Source: QHCE01 sp038260095
GTDB lineage: Bacteria > Actinomycetota > Actinomycetes > Mycobacteriales > QHCE01
Reading direction: 5' to 3'
Assembly (NCBI GenBank): GCA_038260095.1
Contig: JBBSOC010000001.1
Coordinates: 1-64,000, forward strand
DNA length: 64,000 bases
In this document: positions 34,062 through 42,512 of the stretch, in pieces
Numbering within the stretch: position 1 is the stretch's first letter
Layout: every line of letters begins with the position of its first letter
Notes under the pieces: generated by a model
What the model saw: the letters and a program-made list of their open reading frames with translations, nothing else
Database searches by the model: none
Told to the model about the DNA's origin: nothing
Translations under genes and position numbers: made by a program

Positions 34062-34579
34062 CGCTTGCTATACTGCGGAGCCTTACGCGCCTTCTTCAGA
34101 CCAGCCTTCTTGCGCTCCTTGGCACGCGCGTCACGAGTAAGCAGGCCAGCTTTTTTCAACAGTCCACGCCATTCGACGTTCACCTTGATGAGCGCTCGGG
34201 CGATAGCAAGAACCATCGCGCCGGCCTGACCGCTGGTTCCGCCGCCAGACATGGTGGCGCGCACATCAAAAGACTTCAGGGTGTCAGTGAGCTGAAAAGG
34301 CCGCAAAATCAGCTGCTGTTGCACCTTGTCAAACGTGGTTTCGAAGACGCGCTTACTCTTTTTGTCCAGCTTGAACTCACCCGTGCCAGGGGTCAGTCTG
34401 ATTCGAACAATGGCTTTCTTGCGGCGACCTACTGTTTGCACGGGCTCTGTGCCCACAAAACTACGCGGGGCTGGAGCGGGCATGCTAGTAGCGCTAGTCG
34501 TGCTGCTAGCGATGGTACTAGCGGCATTTGTGGTGCTACTAGTAGTGACATTGGTCGTGGGGTCAGTAGTAACGGTCAC
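34058..34579 (-). CDS. rpsI: Ribosomal protein S9
   Basis: The conserved S9 domain runs from TVGRRKKAIVRIRLTPGTG near residue 49 through GGGTSGQAGAMVLAIARALI to RDARAKERKKAGLKKARKA and ends QYSKR, the C-terminal tail that touches P-site tRNA. In front is an unusual Thr/Ser-rich extension of about 45 residues (TTSSTTNAAS, STTSATS), presumably flexible. GTG 34579 overlaps the rplM stop by four bases. Confidence 0.95.
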   Translation of the reverse strand: MTVTTDPTTNVTTSSTTNAASTIASSTTSATSMPAPAPRSFVGTEPVQTVGRRKKAIVRIRLTPGTGEFKLDKKSKRVFETTFDKVQQQLILRPFQLTDTLKSFDVRATMSGGGTSGQAGAMVLAIARALIKVNVEWRGLLKKAGLLTRDARAKERKKAGLKKARKAPQYSKR

Positions 34580-35043
34580 GCTGCGGCCTTCTCTTGGTCA
34601 ATCTGTGGCATCTGGATGATCTCAAACGATGTCGGCTGCTGAGCCGTATGCGGATGCGACGAGCCGGCATACACTTTGAGCTTGGAGAATATGGCCCGAC
34701 CCAAGCGGTTTTTAGGAAGCATTCCCTTGATGGCGTTTTCTACTACACGCTCTGGACGGGTATCCAGAAGCACCCCAATTGGGGTGCTCTTGATACCGCC
34801 AGGATAGCCCGAGTGGCGGTACACCATCTTGTCGCGACGCTTGTTTCCGGTGAGCGCGACCTTTCCCGCATTGATGATTACGACATAATCACCGGTGTCC
34901 ATGTGCGGGGTGAATATGGCTTTGTGCTTGCCGCGAAGCAACTTGGCTGCCGCGCTGGCTAGCTGGCCTAATATCACATCGGTAGCGTCGATCACATGCC
35001 ACTGATGCTCGATATCACCCGGTTTGGGAGTGTAGGTACGCAC
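34576..35043 (-). CDS. rplM: Ribosomal protein L13
   Basis: The 155-aa 50S protein begins VRTYTPKPGD, then WHVIDATDVILGQLASAAAK, continues LTGNKRRDKMVYRHSGYPGG near residue 78 and PERVVENAIKGMLPKNRLGR near 100. GTG 35043, 8 nt after AAGG, fits the family start; an in-frame start at 35112 would add 23 atypical residues. It heads the rplM-rpsI-glmM set; truA lies upstream. Confidence 0.95.
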   Translation of the reverse strand: MRTYTPKPGDIEHQWHVIDATDVILGQLASAAAKLLRGKHKAIFTPHMDTGDYVVIINAGKVALTGNKRRDKMVYRHSGYPGGIKSTPIGVLLDTRPERVVENAIKGMLPKNRLGRAIFSKLKVYAGSSHPHTAQQPTSFEIIQMPQIDQEKAAA

Positions 35044-35254
35044 AGGGTTTACCTTGTCTTTCTCAGTCTTCGCTAATCCGTGACGAGCGTACTCGCCAAC
35101 TCCGCGCGGCACACTCGTGCCGTCAACTTCTGCCGCGACCAGAACCTGGTTAAGAGTCCCAGCTCACGCATCCAGCGCGAGGTCATTACTGCCATTCAGA
35201 ATACCTGGCCCAGTCAGACACACTTAAAGCGGGCGCCTACCACCTTTCACCCTC

Positions 35255-36154
35255 CTAGATAACCCGCATCTGCCTGGTGATCAAGGCTCGGGCCGCGAGC
35301 TCATTCGGTTCGGGGTAATCCACCCGTACCAGAGTTAACCCATGCGCCGGAGCCACCGTAACTGAACTGGCGCGCTCGGTCAGTCTCAACAGCTCAGCTG
35401 GCCAGTTGGCCTCACGCCGGCCGTCGCCCACCGCTATCAGCGCCCCTACCAGGCTCCGCACCATAGAGTGGCAGAACGCATCGGCCGCAACGTGAACTAC
35501 CAGAATGTCCTCGGCATCAGCATGCGCGGGGTCAGTAGGCTCTCTGCGCCACTCCAGTTGTTCCAAACAACGAATCGTACTTGCCAGTGGTCGGCGTCGA
35601 CAGAACGCCGCAAAATCATGCTCTCCCAGTATTCGCTGGGCTGCTTCGTTCATGGCTATCTGATCCAGGCGGTGCGGCCAGCTCAATGTGTCCCATCGAC
35701 GAAGCGGCGTACTGCCGTGTGGCGCATCGTCAATGCGATAACGATAATGCCTGCGAAGCGCGGCAAAGCGGGCATGAAAGTCGTGCGTCACCGCTGTGAT
35801 CCGATGCACCCGAATGTCGGGCGGAAGCGCTCGATTGAGCCTTTTCAGTAGCGACTCAGCTGGGTATCCAGAGCACACCGCTTCAGGCACATCGATGTGC
35901 GCCACTTGCCCCGTGGCATGCACACCAGAATCTGTCCGCCCAGCCACGGTGAGCGTCACCGGAGTCCGCAGGATTACCGACAACAGCTCGGTTAAAACCC
36001 CTTGCACCGTACGCTGATCGCGTTGACATGCCCAGCCAGAGAAATTCGTACCATCGTAACCAAGGTCTAGACGGAGCCGGACCAACGGCACAGCCGCTAT
36101 CTCTGTTGAATTGATACCGCCACCTCCACGCGATCTGCTCATACAGCTTCGCAT
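35255..36154 (-). CDS. truA: tRNA pseudouridine synthase A
   Basis: TruA makes pseudouridine at tRNA positions 38-40. The catalytic Asp is in TVAGRTDSGVHATGQVAHI near residue 77. RLDLGYDGTNFSGWACQ near 29, DFHARFAALRRHYRYRI near 125 and FCHSMVRSLVGALIAVGDG near 232 complete the family. The first 20 residues are weakly conserved, so GTG 36091 is an alternative start. It sits between rplQ (beyond an inserted plus-strand gene) and rplM. Confidence 0.92.
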   Translation of the reverse strand: MRSCMSRSRGGGGINSTEIAAVPLVRLRLDLGYDGTNFSGWACQRDQRTVQGVLTELLSVILRTPVTLTVAGRTDSGVHATGQVAHIDVPEAVCSGYPAESLLKRLNRALPPDIRVHRITAVTHDFHARFAALRRHYRYRIDDAPHGSTPLRRWDTLSWPHRLDQIAMNEAAQRILGEHDFAAFCRRRPLASTIRCLEQLEWRREPTDPAHADAEDILVVHVAADAFCHSMVRSLVGALIAVGDGRREANWPAELLRLTERASSVTVAPAHGLTLVRVDYPEPNELAARALITRQMRVI

Positions 36155-36220
36155 GTTCTAAAACGAACTGCTCAGTGGCGTCGACCACACTTGGGGGCCG
36201 TGGCTCGCTACCCTAAACAT

Positions 36221-37396
36221 GTGACTACCCCGTTTTCGACGCCCGCGCCATCGGGGCGTCACTCTGCTCCTGAGGACTACCCTGCGCCCACACAACATTC
36301 TGCGCCCAGCTGGAGACCACCAAGCGCACCACCCGCCCAGGCTATCCCCACACCAGAGCTGCCCCAGCAGGTTTCGCCTGAGGGTTTCACGGCGCAGCTG
36401 AGGACAGCCGCGCGGCGAGCATCAGTCGCTGGCTCCGCTCGGGTGCCGCCGCGACCCGAACCCGCACAGTTCGACGGCGGGCCACCACTTCCTCCGCTAT
36501 ACGCCACGGCCATGCCGCACAACCCATCGGCGCTATATCAGCCCCAGCCTTACCCGCTCTCAGCTCCCTTATCGGGAGCGCCCATGTACGAACCAGAGCA
36601 GTACCCAGTAGAACAACCATGGTCTGCCCCAGCAGCACAGCCAAGGCAGAACTTCCCCGATTACAGCTCAGCTAACGACAACGACGCTAGTGAGGGTGAT
36701 TCCGTACAGGATGTCCTATGGCGGCGGATCACCTTAGGCACCGCTGGCGTGTTGATTGTGGTGATCTCCGTTGCGATCACGCTGTTTGCCACTCGCAGCT
36801 CGGACTCCAAGCCTGACACCGCCATTGCGATTGCCCCTGGGCCGGCGGGCCCCACTGTTAGCTTGGCAAGCCGTGAGCAAGATTCCATCCCACTCACGGT
36901 AAAAGAAGTGTTTCCGACCAAGGCGCTGCAGTTTGGAAAAGTGCGCTATGAGGTGTTGGCGAGCGAAGAAGTCAAGGGTTGCCCAGAGACGGTAAACGGC
37001 AACGCCGCTGCCACACTGCGAAATCTAGACTGCACTCAAATGATCCGCGCTGCAATCAGCGATCCAGATCGCAAGTTCCTGATCACCGCTGGAATTTTGA
37101 ACCTAGCCAAGGCTGAAGACGTTGACGCTCTAGCGCAAGTACTGCGCAGCGCCGGCGGCGGCAACTTCGACATGATTGTACCGACGAGTATGAGCGTAGA
37201 GGCTGCCCAAGCGCGGCCGCTGCATTTCTCCCGCAATGGGCATTACTTGACGTTCACCACCGGTGTGCCGATCAAGATCAAGGCAGGTGAAAACATTTTT
37301 GAAAACGCTCAGCTCTCCCAGGCTCTAAACATCACCAGGGTGCTTACGGCGAACGCACTGGACCGCCGCGAGCTTGGTGCTGGCGTCGGCCATTGA
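36221..37396 (+). CDS. Proline-rich single-span membrane protein
   Basis: I do not recognise this protein. From GTG 36221 it has about 165 residues rich in Pro, Ala, Ser and Tyr (presumably cytoplasmic), one membrane span VLIVVISVAITLFATRSS near 183, and a 200-residue outer domain with FGKVRYEVLASEEVKGCPET, LDCTQMIRAAI then LITAGILNLAK. Two Cys residues in the outer domain may pair. A TACCCT -10 box lies 6 nt before GTG 36221, so a leaderless transcript is plausible; TTG 36191 is the longer start. It is inserted between truA and rplQ against the direction of the ribosomal block. Confidence 0.7.
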   Translation: MTTPFSTPAPSGRHSAPEDYPAPTQHSAPSWRPPSAPPAQAIPTPELPQQVSPEGFTAQLRTAARRASVAGSARVPPRPEPAQFDGGPPLPPLYATAMPHNPSALYQPQPYPLSAPLSGAPMYEPEQYPVEQPWSAPAAQPRQNFPDYSSANDNDASEGDSVQDVLWRRITLGTAGVLIVVISVAITLFATRSSDSKPDTAIAIAPGPAGPTVSLASREQDSIPLTVKEVFPTKALQFGKVRYEVLASEEVKGCPETVNGNAAATLRNLDCTQMIRAAISDPDRKFLITAGILNLAKAEDVDALAQVLRSAGGGNFDMIVPTSMSVEAAQARPLHFSRNGHYLTFTTGVPIKIKAGENIFENAQLSQALNITRVLTANALDRRELGAGVGH

Positions 37397-37462
37397 TACC
37401 CATAGACCGATAGCGGGTGACAACTTTTACGAAGCTGACGGCCTAGCCTACGTTTAGTAAGG

Positions 37463-38038
37463 CTACTTGACCTCGTCTGTGGGCTTTTCCACCGTGATGT
37501 TCTCAGCGCTATCACTGTTTTCCTCGACAACGGCTGAGTCCCCGGCAGTGCCGGCCTCCTCTTGAGTCTCCCGCTGCACGTCCTCAACCTGCTCTCCGGC
37601 GAGCGCCGCCACAGAGTCGTTGGTTCGGGCCTGCTTCACTCGGCGAGAACGCGCGGCGTCTGTCTTGACCGCAGTAGCAACTACGTCAGTGATCAGCTCA
37701 ATCACAGCCATTGACGCATTGTCGCCCTGTCGTGGCTCAAGCTTGACGATCCGCGTGTATCCACCTGGCCGCTGCGCATACCGCGGGCCAATATCAGTAA
37801 ACAGCTGATGCACCACATCTTTGCGCCGCACTACTGTGAGCACCCTGCGGCGTGCATGCATATCACCCCGCTTAGCGAATGTGATCAGCTTCTCCGCTAG
37901 GGGGCGCAGCCGCTTAGCTTTGGTAAGTGTGGTGGTAATACGGCCATGCTCAAACAGCGCGGAAGCCAGATTGGCCAACATCAGCCGCTCATGGGCTGGG
38001 CTACCGCCGAGGCGAGGACCCTTAGTGGGCGTAGGCAT
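37463..38038 (-). CDS. rplQ: Ribosomal protein L17
   Basis: The L17 core spans residues 1-120: TKGPRLGGSPAHERLMLANL, HGRITTTLTKAKRLRPLAEK and YTRIVKLEPRQGDNASMAVI. It is followed by a 70-residue acidic tail (ALAGEQVEDVQRETQEE, VVEENSDSAEN), longer than usual even for actinobacteria. It ends the alpha cluster, downstream of rpoA across a 153-bp spacer. Confidence 0.95.
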   Translation of the reverse strand: MPTPTKGPRLGGSPAHERLMLANLASALFEHGRITTTLTKAKRLRPLAEKLITFAKRGDMHARRRVLTVVRRKDVVHQLFTDIGPRYAQRPGGYTRIVKLEPRQGDNASMAVIELITDVVATAVKTDAARSRRVKQARTNDSVAALAGEQVEDVQRETQEEAGTAGDSAVVEENSDSAENITVEKPTDEVK

Positions 38039-38123
38039 GGGACGTACTCCTTCGTTACTACGAAATAAATCAAATCATAGACCGTGCGACATCAAGGTCA
38101 CTGCCTAGGCCGCAGAAACCGCT

Positions 38124-38140
38124 GCGTGCTTGAGGCACGC
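38124..38140 (-). terminator. Small hairpin between rpoA and rplQ
   Basis: GCGTGC and GCACGC form a perfect 6-bp stem around TTGAG. It lies in the 153-bp spacer, with no U-run following on the minus strand, so it may be a processing or pausing site rather than a strong terminator. Confidence 0.4.
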
Positions 38141-38191
38141 AAGGCGGCTCAAGAACAGCGAAACGACGGCAGAGGCCTAATGTTGGACGGT

Positions 38192-39211
38192 CTAAAGTTG
38201 TTCGGTCTCGGCGTAGTCCGGCTCATCGGCTTCCTCAGAGTAATTCTCCACCGCTTTCGCGGGATCGAATCCGGGAGGTGAATCTTTAAGCGCAAGACCC
38301 ATGGTCGCAATTTTAGCTTTGACCTCATCAATGGATTTCGCACCGAAGTTACGGATGTCCAGCAAATCGGCCTCGCTGCGCGACAACAGTTCACCTACAG
38401 TATGGATACCCTCACGCTTGAGGCAGTTATAGGAGCGCACAGTTAAATCGAGATCCTCCACCGGGAGCGCAAGGTCCGCGGCCATCGCCGCGTCTACCGG
38501 CGAGGGACCGACCTCAATTCCTTCAGCTTGCTCATCGAGTTCGCCGAACAAACCGAACAACTCCACCAACGTGTGGCCAGAAGAAGCTACGGCGGTAGCG
38601 GGATTCTGCGCTGGTTTAGTCTCCACATCCACGATCAGCTTGTCAAAGTCTGTGCGCTGCTCAACGCGTGTGGCCTCAACCTTGTAGGTCACCTTCAGTA
38701 CAGGAGAGAAGATTGAGTCGATCGGTATGCGCCCAATTTCGGAGTTAGACTGCTTGTTCTGCGATGCAGAAACATAGCCACGGCCGCGTTCGACCGTAAG
38801 CTCCATGTCCAAACGACCCTTATCGTTCAACGTAGCGAGGTGAAGGTCGGGATTAGCAACGGTGACGCCGGAGGGAGCGTTAACGTCGGCAGCGGTGACA
38901 TCACCAGAACCTTGTTTGCTAATGGTCAGCGAAACTGGCTCGTTGGATTCCGAGGCAACGGTAAGCTCTTTGAGATTCAAGATCAGCTCGGTGACATCTT
39001 CCTTCACACCGGGGATCGTGCTGAATTCGTGTAGCACGCCATCGATTTTGATGCTGGTCACGGCCGCACCAGGGATGGACGACAGCAAAGTACGGCGAAG
39101 CGAGTTACCTAACGTGTAACCGAAACCTGGCTCCAGTGGCTCGATGATGAACTGGGAGCGAGTGGGGCTGAGTTTTTCCTCGGCAAGCGTTGGCCGCTGC
39201 GTGATGAGCAT
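38192..39211 (-). CDS. rpoA: RNA polymerase alpha subunit
   Basis: The 339-aa subunit has the N-terminal assembly domain (FIIEPLEPGFGYTLGNSLRR then SIPGAAVTSIKIDGVLHE) and the C-terminal DNA/activator-binding domain LDLTVRSYNCLKREGIHTVG then SEADLLDIRNFGAKSIDEVK. AAGGAG lies 5 nt before ATG 39211; an upstream in-frame ATG at 39238 is unlikely. A hairpin and a fresh AT-rich region precede it where rpsD normally lies, so it may have its own promoter. Confidence 0.97.
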   Translation of the reverse strand: MLITQRPTLAEEKLSPTRSQFIIEPLEPGFGYTLGNSLRRTLLSSIPGAAVTSIKIDGVLHEFSTIPGVKEDVTELILNLKELTVASESNEPVSLTISKQGSGDVTAADVNAPSGVTVANPDLHLATLNDKGRLDMELTVERGRGYVSASQNKQSNSEIGRIPIDSIFSPVLKVTYKVEATRVEQRTDFDKLIVDVETKPAQNPATAVASSGHTLVELFGLFGELDEQAEGIEVGPSPVDAAMAADLALPVEDLDLTVRSYNCLKREGIHTVGELLSRSEADLLDIRNFGAKSIDEVKAKIATMGLALKDSPPGFDPAKAVENYSEEADEPDYAETEQL

Positions 39212-39296
39212 GTACTTCTCCTTTAGAAACGTAGGCATCCACTATTTGACGCCACGAAACAACTACTTATTACTTAATACAGTGGTGCATAAAACT

Positions 39297-39333
39297 GTTG
39301 ATCTGTAAGCGCGGGGGGTGCTTACAGATCAAC
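39297..39333 (-). terminator. Perfect 14-bp hairpin between rpsK and rpoA
   Basis: GTTGATCTGTAAGC at 39297-39310 is perfectly complementary to 39320-39333 with a 9-base loop. On the minus strand it is followed by CAGTTTTATG, giving a short U-run. It begins 6 bp beyond the rpsK stop. It probably ends or attenuates the upstream ribosomal transcript exactly where rpsD is missing. Confidence 0.8.
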
Positions 39334-39338
39334 ATGTA

Positions 39339-39755
39339 TTAAACGCGCCGACGCTTGGGCGGCCGGCAGCCATTGTGTGGATTAGGACTCACATCAGAGA
39401 TCGACGCAACCTCAAGACCAGCTTGAGTCAAGGAACGAATTGCCGTTTCACGACCAGACCCTGGACCCTTGACGAAGACATCTACCTTACGCATGCCGTG
39501 TTCCATAGAGCGTCGCGCGGCAGCCTCGGCGGTCATCTGCGCGGCGTACGGAGTGGACTTACGCGAACCCTTGAATCCGACTTGGCCAGAGGAAGCCCAA
39601 GCAATAACGTTACCGGAAACGTCAGTGACTGACACGATGGTGTTGTTGAACGTACACATGATGTGCGCGTGACCATGGTTGACGTTTTTCTTTTCTTTAC
39701 GCCGGACCTTGGTGGCTCCGCCGCGCGAAGTGGCGGACCGAGAAGTGGCAGGCAT
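39339..39755 (-). CDS. rpsK: Ribosomal protein S11
   Basis: From ATG 39755 the 138-aa protein has a basic N-terminus (KVRRKEKKNVNHGHAHI), the core CTFNNTIVSVTDVSGNVIAW and GMRKVDVFVKGPGSGRETAI and the terminal SPNPHNGCRPPKRRRV. The bases CCTTGT on the plus strand mark AAGGAG 12 nt upstream. An in-frame start at 39788 would add 11 atypical residues. In most relatives rpsD follows directly; here it does not. Confidence 0.95.
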   Translation of the reverse strand: MPATSRSATSRGGATKVRRKEKKNVNHGHAHIMCTFNNTIVSVTDVSGNVIAWASSGQVGFKGSRKSTPYAAQMTAEAAARRSMEHGMRKVDVFVKGPGSGRETAIRSLTQAGLEVASISDVSPNPHNGCRPPKRRRV

Positions 39756-39852
39756 GGACGGACAACTCTCCTTGTGAACAACTGACATCTATGGCGCAGC
39801 TGGTTTACACCGAGACTGCGTACTGCCAAAGCAGCATGGAATTTATACAGCT

Positions 39853-40236
39853 TTACTTCTTGCCGACTTTCTTTTTCCCAGCGACGGTCTTCTTGTGCCC
39901 TTTACGAGTACGGGCATTTGTCTTGGTTCGCTGGCCACGCACTGGCAGGCCTCGACGGTGACGGATTCCCTGGTAGCAGCCGATCTCTACCTTTCGCCGA
40001 ATACATCCCTGTACCTCACGACGTAAATCGCCTTCGATAACCAGGCCCGACTCGCTGATGAACTGGCGCAGCGTGTTGACCTCATCATCGCTGAGGTCTT
40101 TGACCCGGGTGTCGGGGTTAATGTCGGCTGCTGCAAGCAGCTTTTGGGAGGTGGGGCGCCCAATGCCAAAAATGTAGGTAAGAGCGATCTCCACACGTTT
40201 ATCACGTGGGATGTCTACACCGGCGATACGTGCCAT
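39853..40236 (-). CDS. rpsM: Ribosomal protein S13
   Basis: The 127-aa 30S head protein starts ARIAGVDIPRDKRVEIALTY and has FGIGRPTSQKLLAAADINPD then VEIGCYQGIRHRRGLPVRGQ, RTKTNARTRKG and a lysine-rich tail GKKKVGKK. It makes intersubunit bridges and contacts the P-site tRNA. It lies 15 bp after rpmJ. Confidence 0.96.
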   Translation of the reverse strand: MARIAGVDIPRDKRVEIALTYIFGIGRPTSQKLLAAADINPDTRVKDLSDDEVNTLRQFISESGLVIEGDLRREVQGCIRRKVEIGCYQGIRHRRGLPVRGQRTKTNARTRKGHKKTVAGKKKVGKK

Positions 40237-40251
40237 AGCTGGGCTGTCTCC

Positions 40252-40365
40252 TTAACCTTGCCGCTGCTTGTGGCGCGGGTTCTCACAAATAACCATGACG
40301 CGCCCATGACGACGAATCACACGACATTTTTCACATATTTTTTTTACGCTAGGTTTAACCTTCAC
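40252..40365 (-). CDS. rpmJ: Ribosomal protein L36
   Basis: This 37-aa zinc-ribbon protein (KVKPSVKKICEKCRVIRRHG then VMVICENPRHKQRQ) was found outside the longer frames. Its C-x2-C and C-x4-H residues form the zinc site. It starts with GTG 40365, 9 nt after AAGG and 10 bp after infA, the standard infA-rpmJ-rpsM order. Confidence 0.93.
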   Translation of the reverse strand: MKVKPSVKKICEKCRVIRRHGRVMVICENPRHKQRQG

Positions 40366-40375
40366 GGCTACGACC

Positions 40376-40597
40376 TTACTTGTAGCGGTAGACGATGCGA
40401 CCTCGGGACAGGTCATAGGGGGAGAGCTCAACGACTACTCGATCCGAAGGCAAGATACGGATGTAGTGCTGCCGCATTTTGCCACTGATATGAGCGAGCA
40501 CCAAGTGACCATTTTCCAGCTCAACTCGAAACATTGCATTGGGAAGTGCTTCGTTGACCGTGCCTTCGACCTCGATGGCCCCGTCTTTCTTCGGCAT
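40376..40597 (-). CDS. infA: Translation initiation factor IF-1
   Basis: The 73-aa OB-fold protein reads MPKKDGAIEVEGTVNEALPN, then FRVELENGHLVLAHISGKMR and DRVVVELSPYDLSRGRIVYR. It occupies the ribosomal A site during initiation. It is separated from map by 115 bp, so it may begin a transcription unit running to rpsK. Confidence 0.96.
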   Translation of the reverse strand: MPKKDGAIEVEGTVNEALPNAMFRVELENGHLVLAHISGKMRQHYIRILPSDRVVVELSPYDLSRGRIVYRYK

Positions 40598-40712
40598 GTC
40601 CTCCGCAATTCTGAGTTTGGTACTGGTGGCTGTGGGCGTCAGGTTTGCTCAGAAGCCACACAACTATTAGCGCATAGCTTACGCAATCGCTCACCGGCAT
40701 AAGCATCCGGGG

Positions 40713-41546
40713 TCAACCAAGGTAAAGGCCGCTTACGGCCTCCCCGAGTTGAGCGCTGCCACCATCGGGCTGGGTGAGCACAAAAATGCCATCTTCGGTG
40801 AGCGCGAACGTGTGCTCGGTATGTGCGGCAGCGGATCCATCCTTGGTAACTACGGTCCAGCCATCGGCGAGCTCACGCGTGGACGCCGAACCCAGCGTGA
40901 TCATTGGCTCGATTGCCAGCACCGTACCCACCGCTAACCCCGGACCTCGACCTGCTTTCCCGTAATTGGCCAGATATGGATCTTCATGCAAGCGGGTACC
41001 GATCCCGTGTCCGCCATAGCCGCGCACAATGCCATAGCGATCGTGGTTGCCCTGCTTGTTTGCCGCACGCTTAACCGTGCGCTCCACCGCGTCGCTAATA
41101 TCGCTGAGATGCCCACCCACTTTCGCGGCGGCAATACCAGCCCACATTGCATCGGTACAGACTGCAATCAACCTCGTCAACTGGGGGCGCACTTCACCTA
41201 CAGGTACCGTAATTGCCGAGTCACCATGCCAACCATCGACGATGGCGCCACAGTCGATGGAGACCACGTCTCCATCGCGAAGCACCCGACGTGGGCTGGG
41301 AATTCCATGCACAATCTCCTCGTTCACTGAGGTGCACAGTGTGGCTGGAAAGTCGTGGTAGCCCAAAAAGGAAGGTTTGGCGCCGGCGTCGATGATGCAG
41401 CTGTAGGCAGCATCATCGAGTTCAGCGGTGCTCACACCTGGAGCAACCAGCTCACGAACCACCGCGAGCGCATCGGCCACTATTAGGCCTGCCTCGCGCA
41501 TCAGCCCGATCTGCTGCGAAGTCTTCAGCGATTCAATCTGTTCCAT
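40713..41546 (-). CDS. map: Methionine aminopeptidase, type I
   Basis: The enzyme removes the initiator Met. Metal ligands are in VVSIDCGAIVDGWHGDSA (two Asp), YGGHGIGTRLHEDP (His), VLAIEPMITLG (Glu) and HTEHTFALTE (Glu). The N-terminus is short without a zinc-finger linker. ATG 41546 is chosen; TTG 41558 is also open. It follows adk after a 221-bp gap that holds a dispersed repeat. Confidence 0.94.
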   Translation of the reverse strand: MEQIESLKTSQQIGLMREAGLIVADALAVVRELVAPGVSTAELDDAAYSCIIDAGAKPSFLGYHDFPATLCTSVNEEIVHGIPSPRRVLRDGDVVSIDCGAIVDGWHGDSAITVPVGEVRPQLTRLIAVCTDAMWAGIAAAKVGGHLSDISDAVERTVKRAANKQGNHDRYGIVRGYGGHGIGTRLHEDPYLANYGKAGRGPGLAVGTVLAIEPMITLGSASTRELADGWTVVTKDGSAAAHTEHTFALTEDGIFVLTQPDGGSAQLGEAVSGLYLG

Positions 41547-41652
41547 GGTCACACTCAACCAGCCCGGTGAAAGTTCCTTGGTCTAGGGCCGCCTATCGAT
41601 CTGGTTAGCGTAAATCGTCGCTGAGATCCCTGTCCCTTAAGCGACTTACGCC

Positions 41653-41761
41653 GGGTGCGCGATAAAAATTTTTGCCACAAGTTCTCCTAACTTGGCAAAA
41701 ACACGCTACTGCTGATCTTCGTTTCATCGGCGATGAGGGCCGTAGCTTGCAATCGTTCACC
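41653..41761. repeat. ~109-bp dispersed repeat, copy 1, between adk and map
   Basis: This stretch matches the complement of 61136-61243, from GATAAAAATTTTTGCCA through GCTTGCAATCG, at most positions. A central palindrome, CAAGTT-CTCCT-AACTTG, is present in both but with its 5-base spacer inverted. It fills most of the adk-map gap and ends seven bases from the adk stop. Confidence 0.75.
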
Positions 41762-41767
41762 GCATCG

Positions 41768-42418
41768 TTAGACAAAGGATCGAAGCGCGCCGATCGCACG
41801 TTCGGTGACATCTTCCACCGGACCTACCGCGTCTACTCCTACCAAGATTCCCTGCGCGGCATAGAGATTAATCAGTGGTGCTGTCTGTTTGGCGTATACG
41901 TCTAGCCTATGTTTGACCGTCTCGGGCCTATCATCTTCACGCTGGAACAGCTCTCCGCCACAGCGGTCACACACCCCTTCAACCGTAGTGGGGTCGAATT
42001 CGGTATGCCAAATCTTTCCACAGCCATGACAGGTACGACGCCCCGAGAGGCGGCGAATCACTTGATCAGTCTCGACCACCAGTTCCAACACGACATCAAG
42101 CTTCACGCCACGCTGCTCAAGCAACTCATCGAGCGCCTCAGCTTGATGAATCGTGCGCGGGAAACCGTCTAGCAAAAATCCATCTGCAGTATCAGGGTCG
42201 TCGAGTCGCTGCTCGACCATGGCAACGGTCACCTCGTCAGGTACGAGCTGACCGGTATCCATAAACTGCTTAGCTTCCAAACCTAGGGGGCTTTCGTTAC
42301 CTACGTGGGCACGGAAAAGGTCACCAGTAGAAATTTTTGGAATCGAAAAACGTTCCGCAAGGTATTCCGCTTGAGTTCCCTTGCCTGCCCCTGGCGGGCC
42401 GATGAGCACTAGCCTCAT
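41768..42418 (-). CDS. adk: Adenylate kinase, long zinc-type LID
   Basis: The 216-aa enzyme interconverts ATP, AMP and ADP. The P-loop is LIGPPGAGKGTQAEYLAERF, the AMP site STGDLFRAHVG, then DGFPRTIHQAEALDELLEQR. The LID domain carries CHGCGKIWH and VCDRCGGELFQRED, a Cys4 zinc knuckle as in Bacillus enzymes. Mycobacterial relatives often have a shorter, zinc-free enzyme, so this form is notable. It lies between secY and map. Confidence 0.95.
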   Translation of the reverse strand: MRLVLIGPPGAGKGTQAEYLAERFSIPKISTGDLFRAHVGNESPLGLEAKQFMDTGQLVPDEVTVAMVEQRLDDPDTADGFLLDGFPRTIHQAEALDELLEQRGVKLDVVLELVVETDQVIRRLSGRRTCHGCGKIWHTEFDPTTVEGVCDRCGGELFQREDDRPETVKHRLDVYAKQTAPLINLYAAQGILVGVDAVGPVEDVTERAIGALRSFV

Positions 42419-42512
42419 GTCAACACCGGCCCCTCACAGCAATCGATGGCAATCAAGAATTCGCATAATTTGGAAGGCGTCGCGACTTGACGGCTTCCCA
42501 TTCTGCAGAACT

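Noticed and set aside
36221..37396. Type VII secretion component EccB
   Set aside because: Position and single membrane span are suggestive, but none of the EccB repeat motifs are present and no other ESX genes are nearby.
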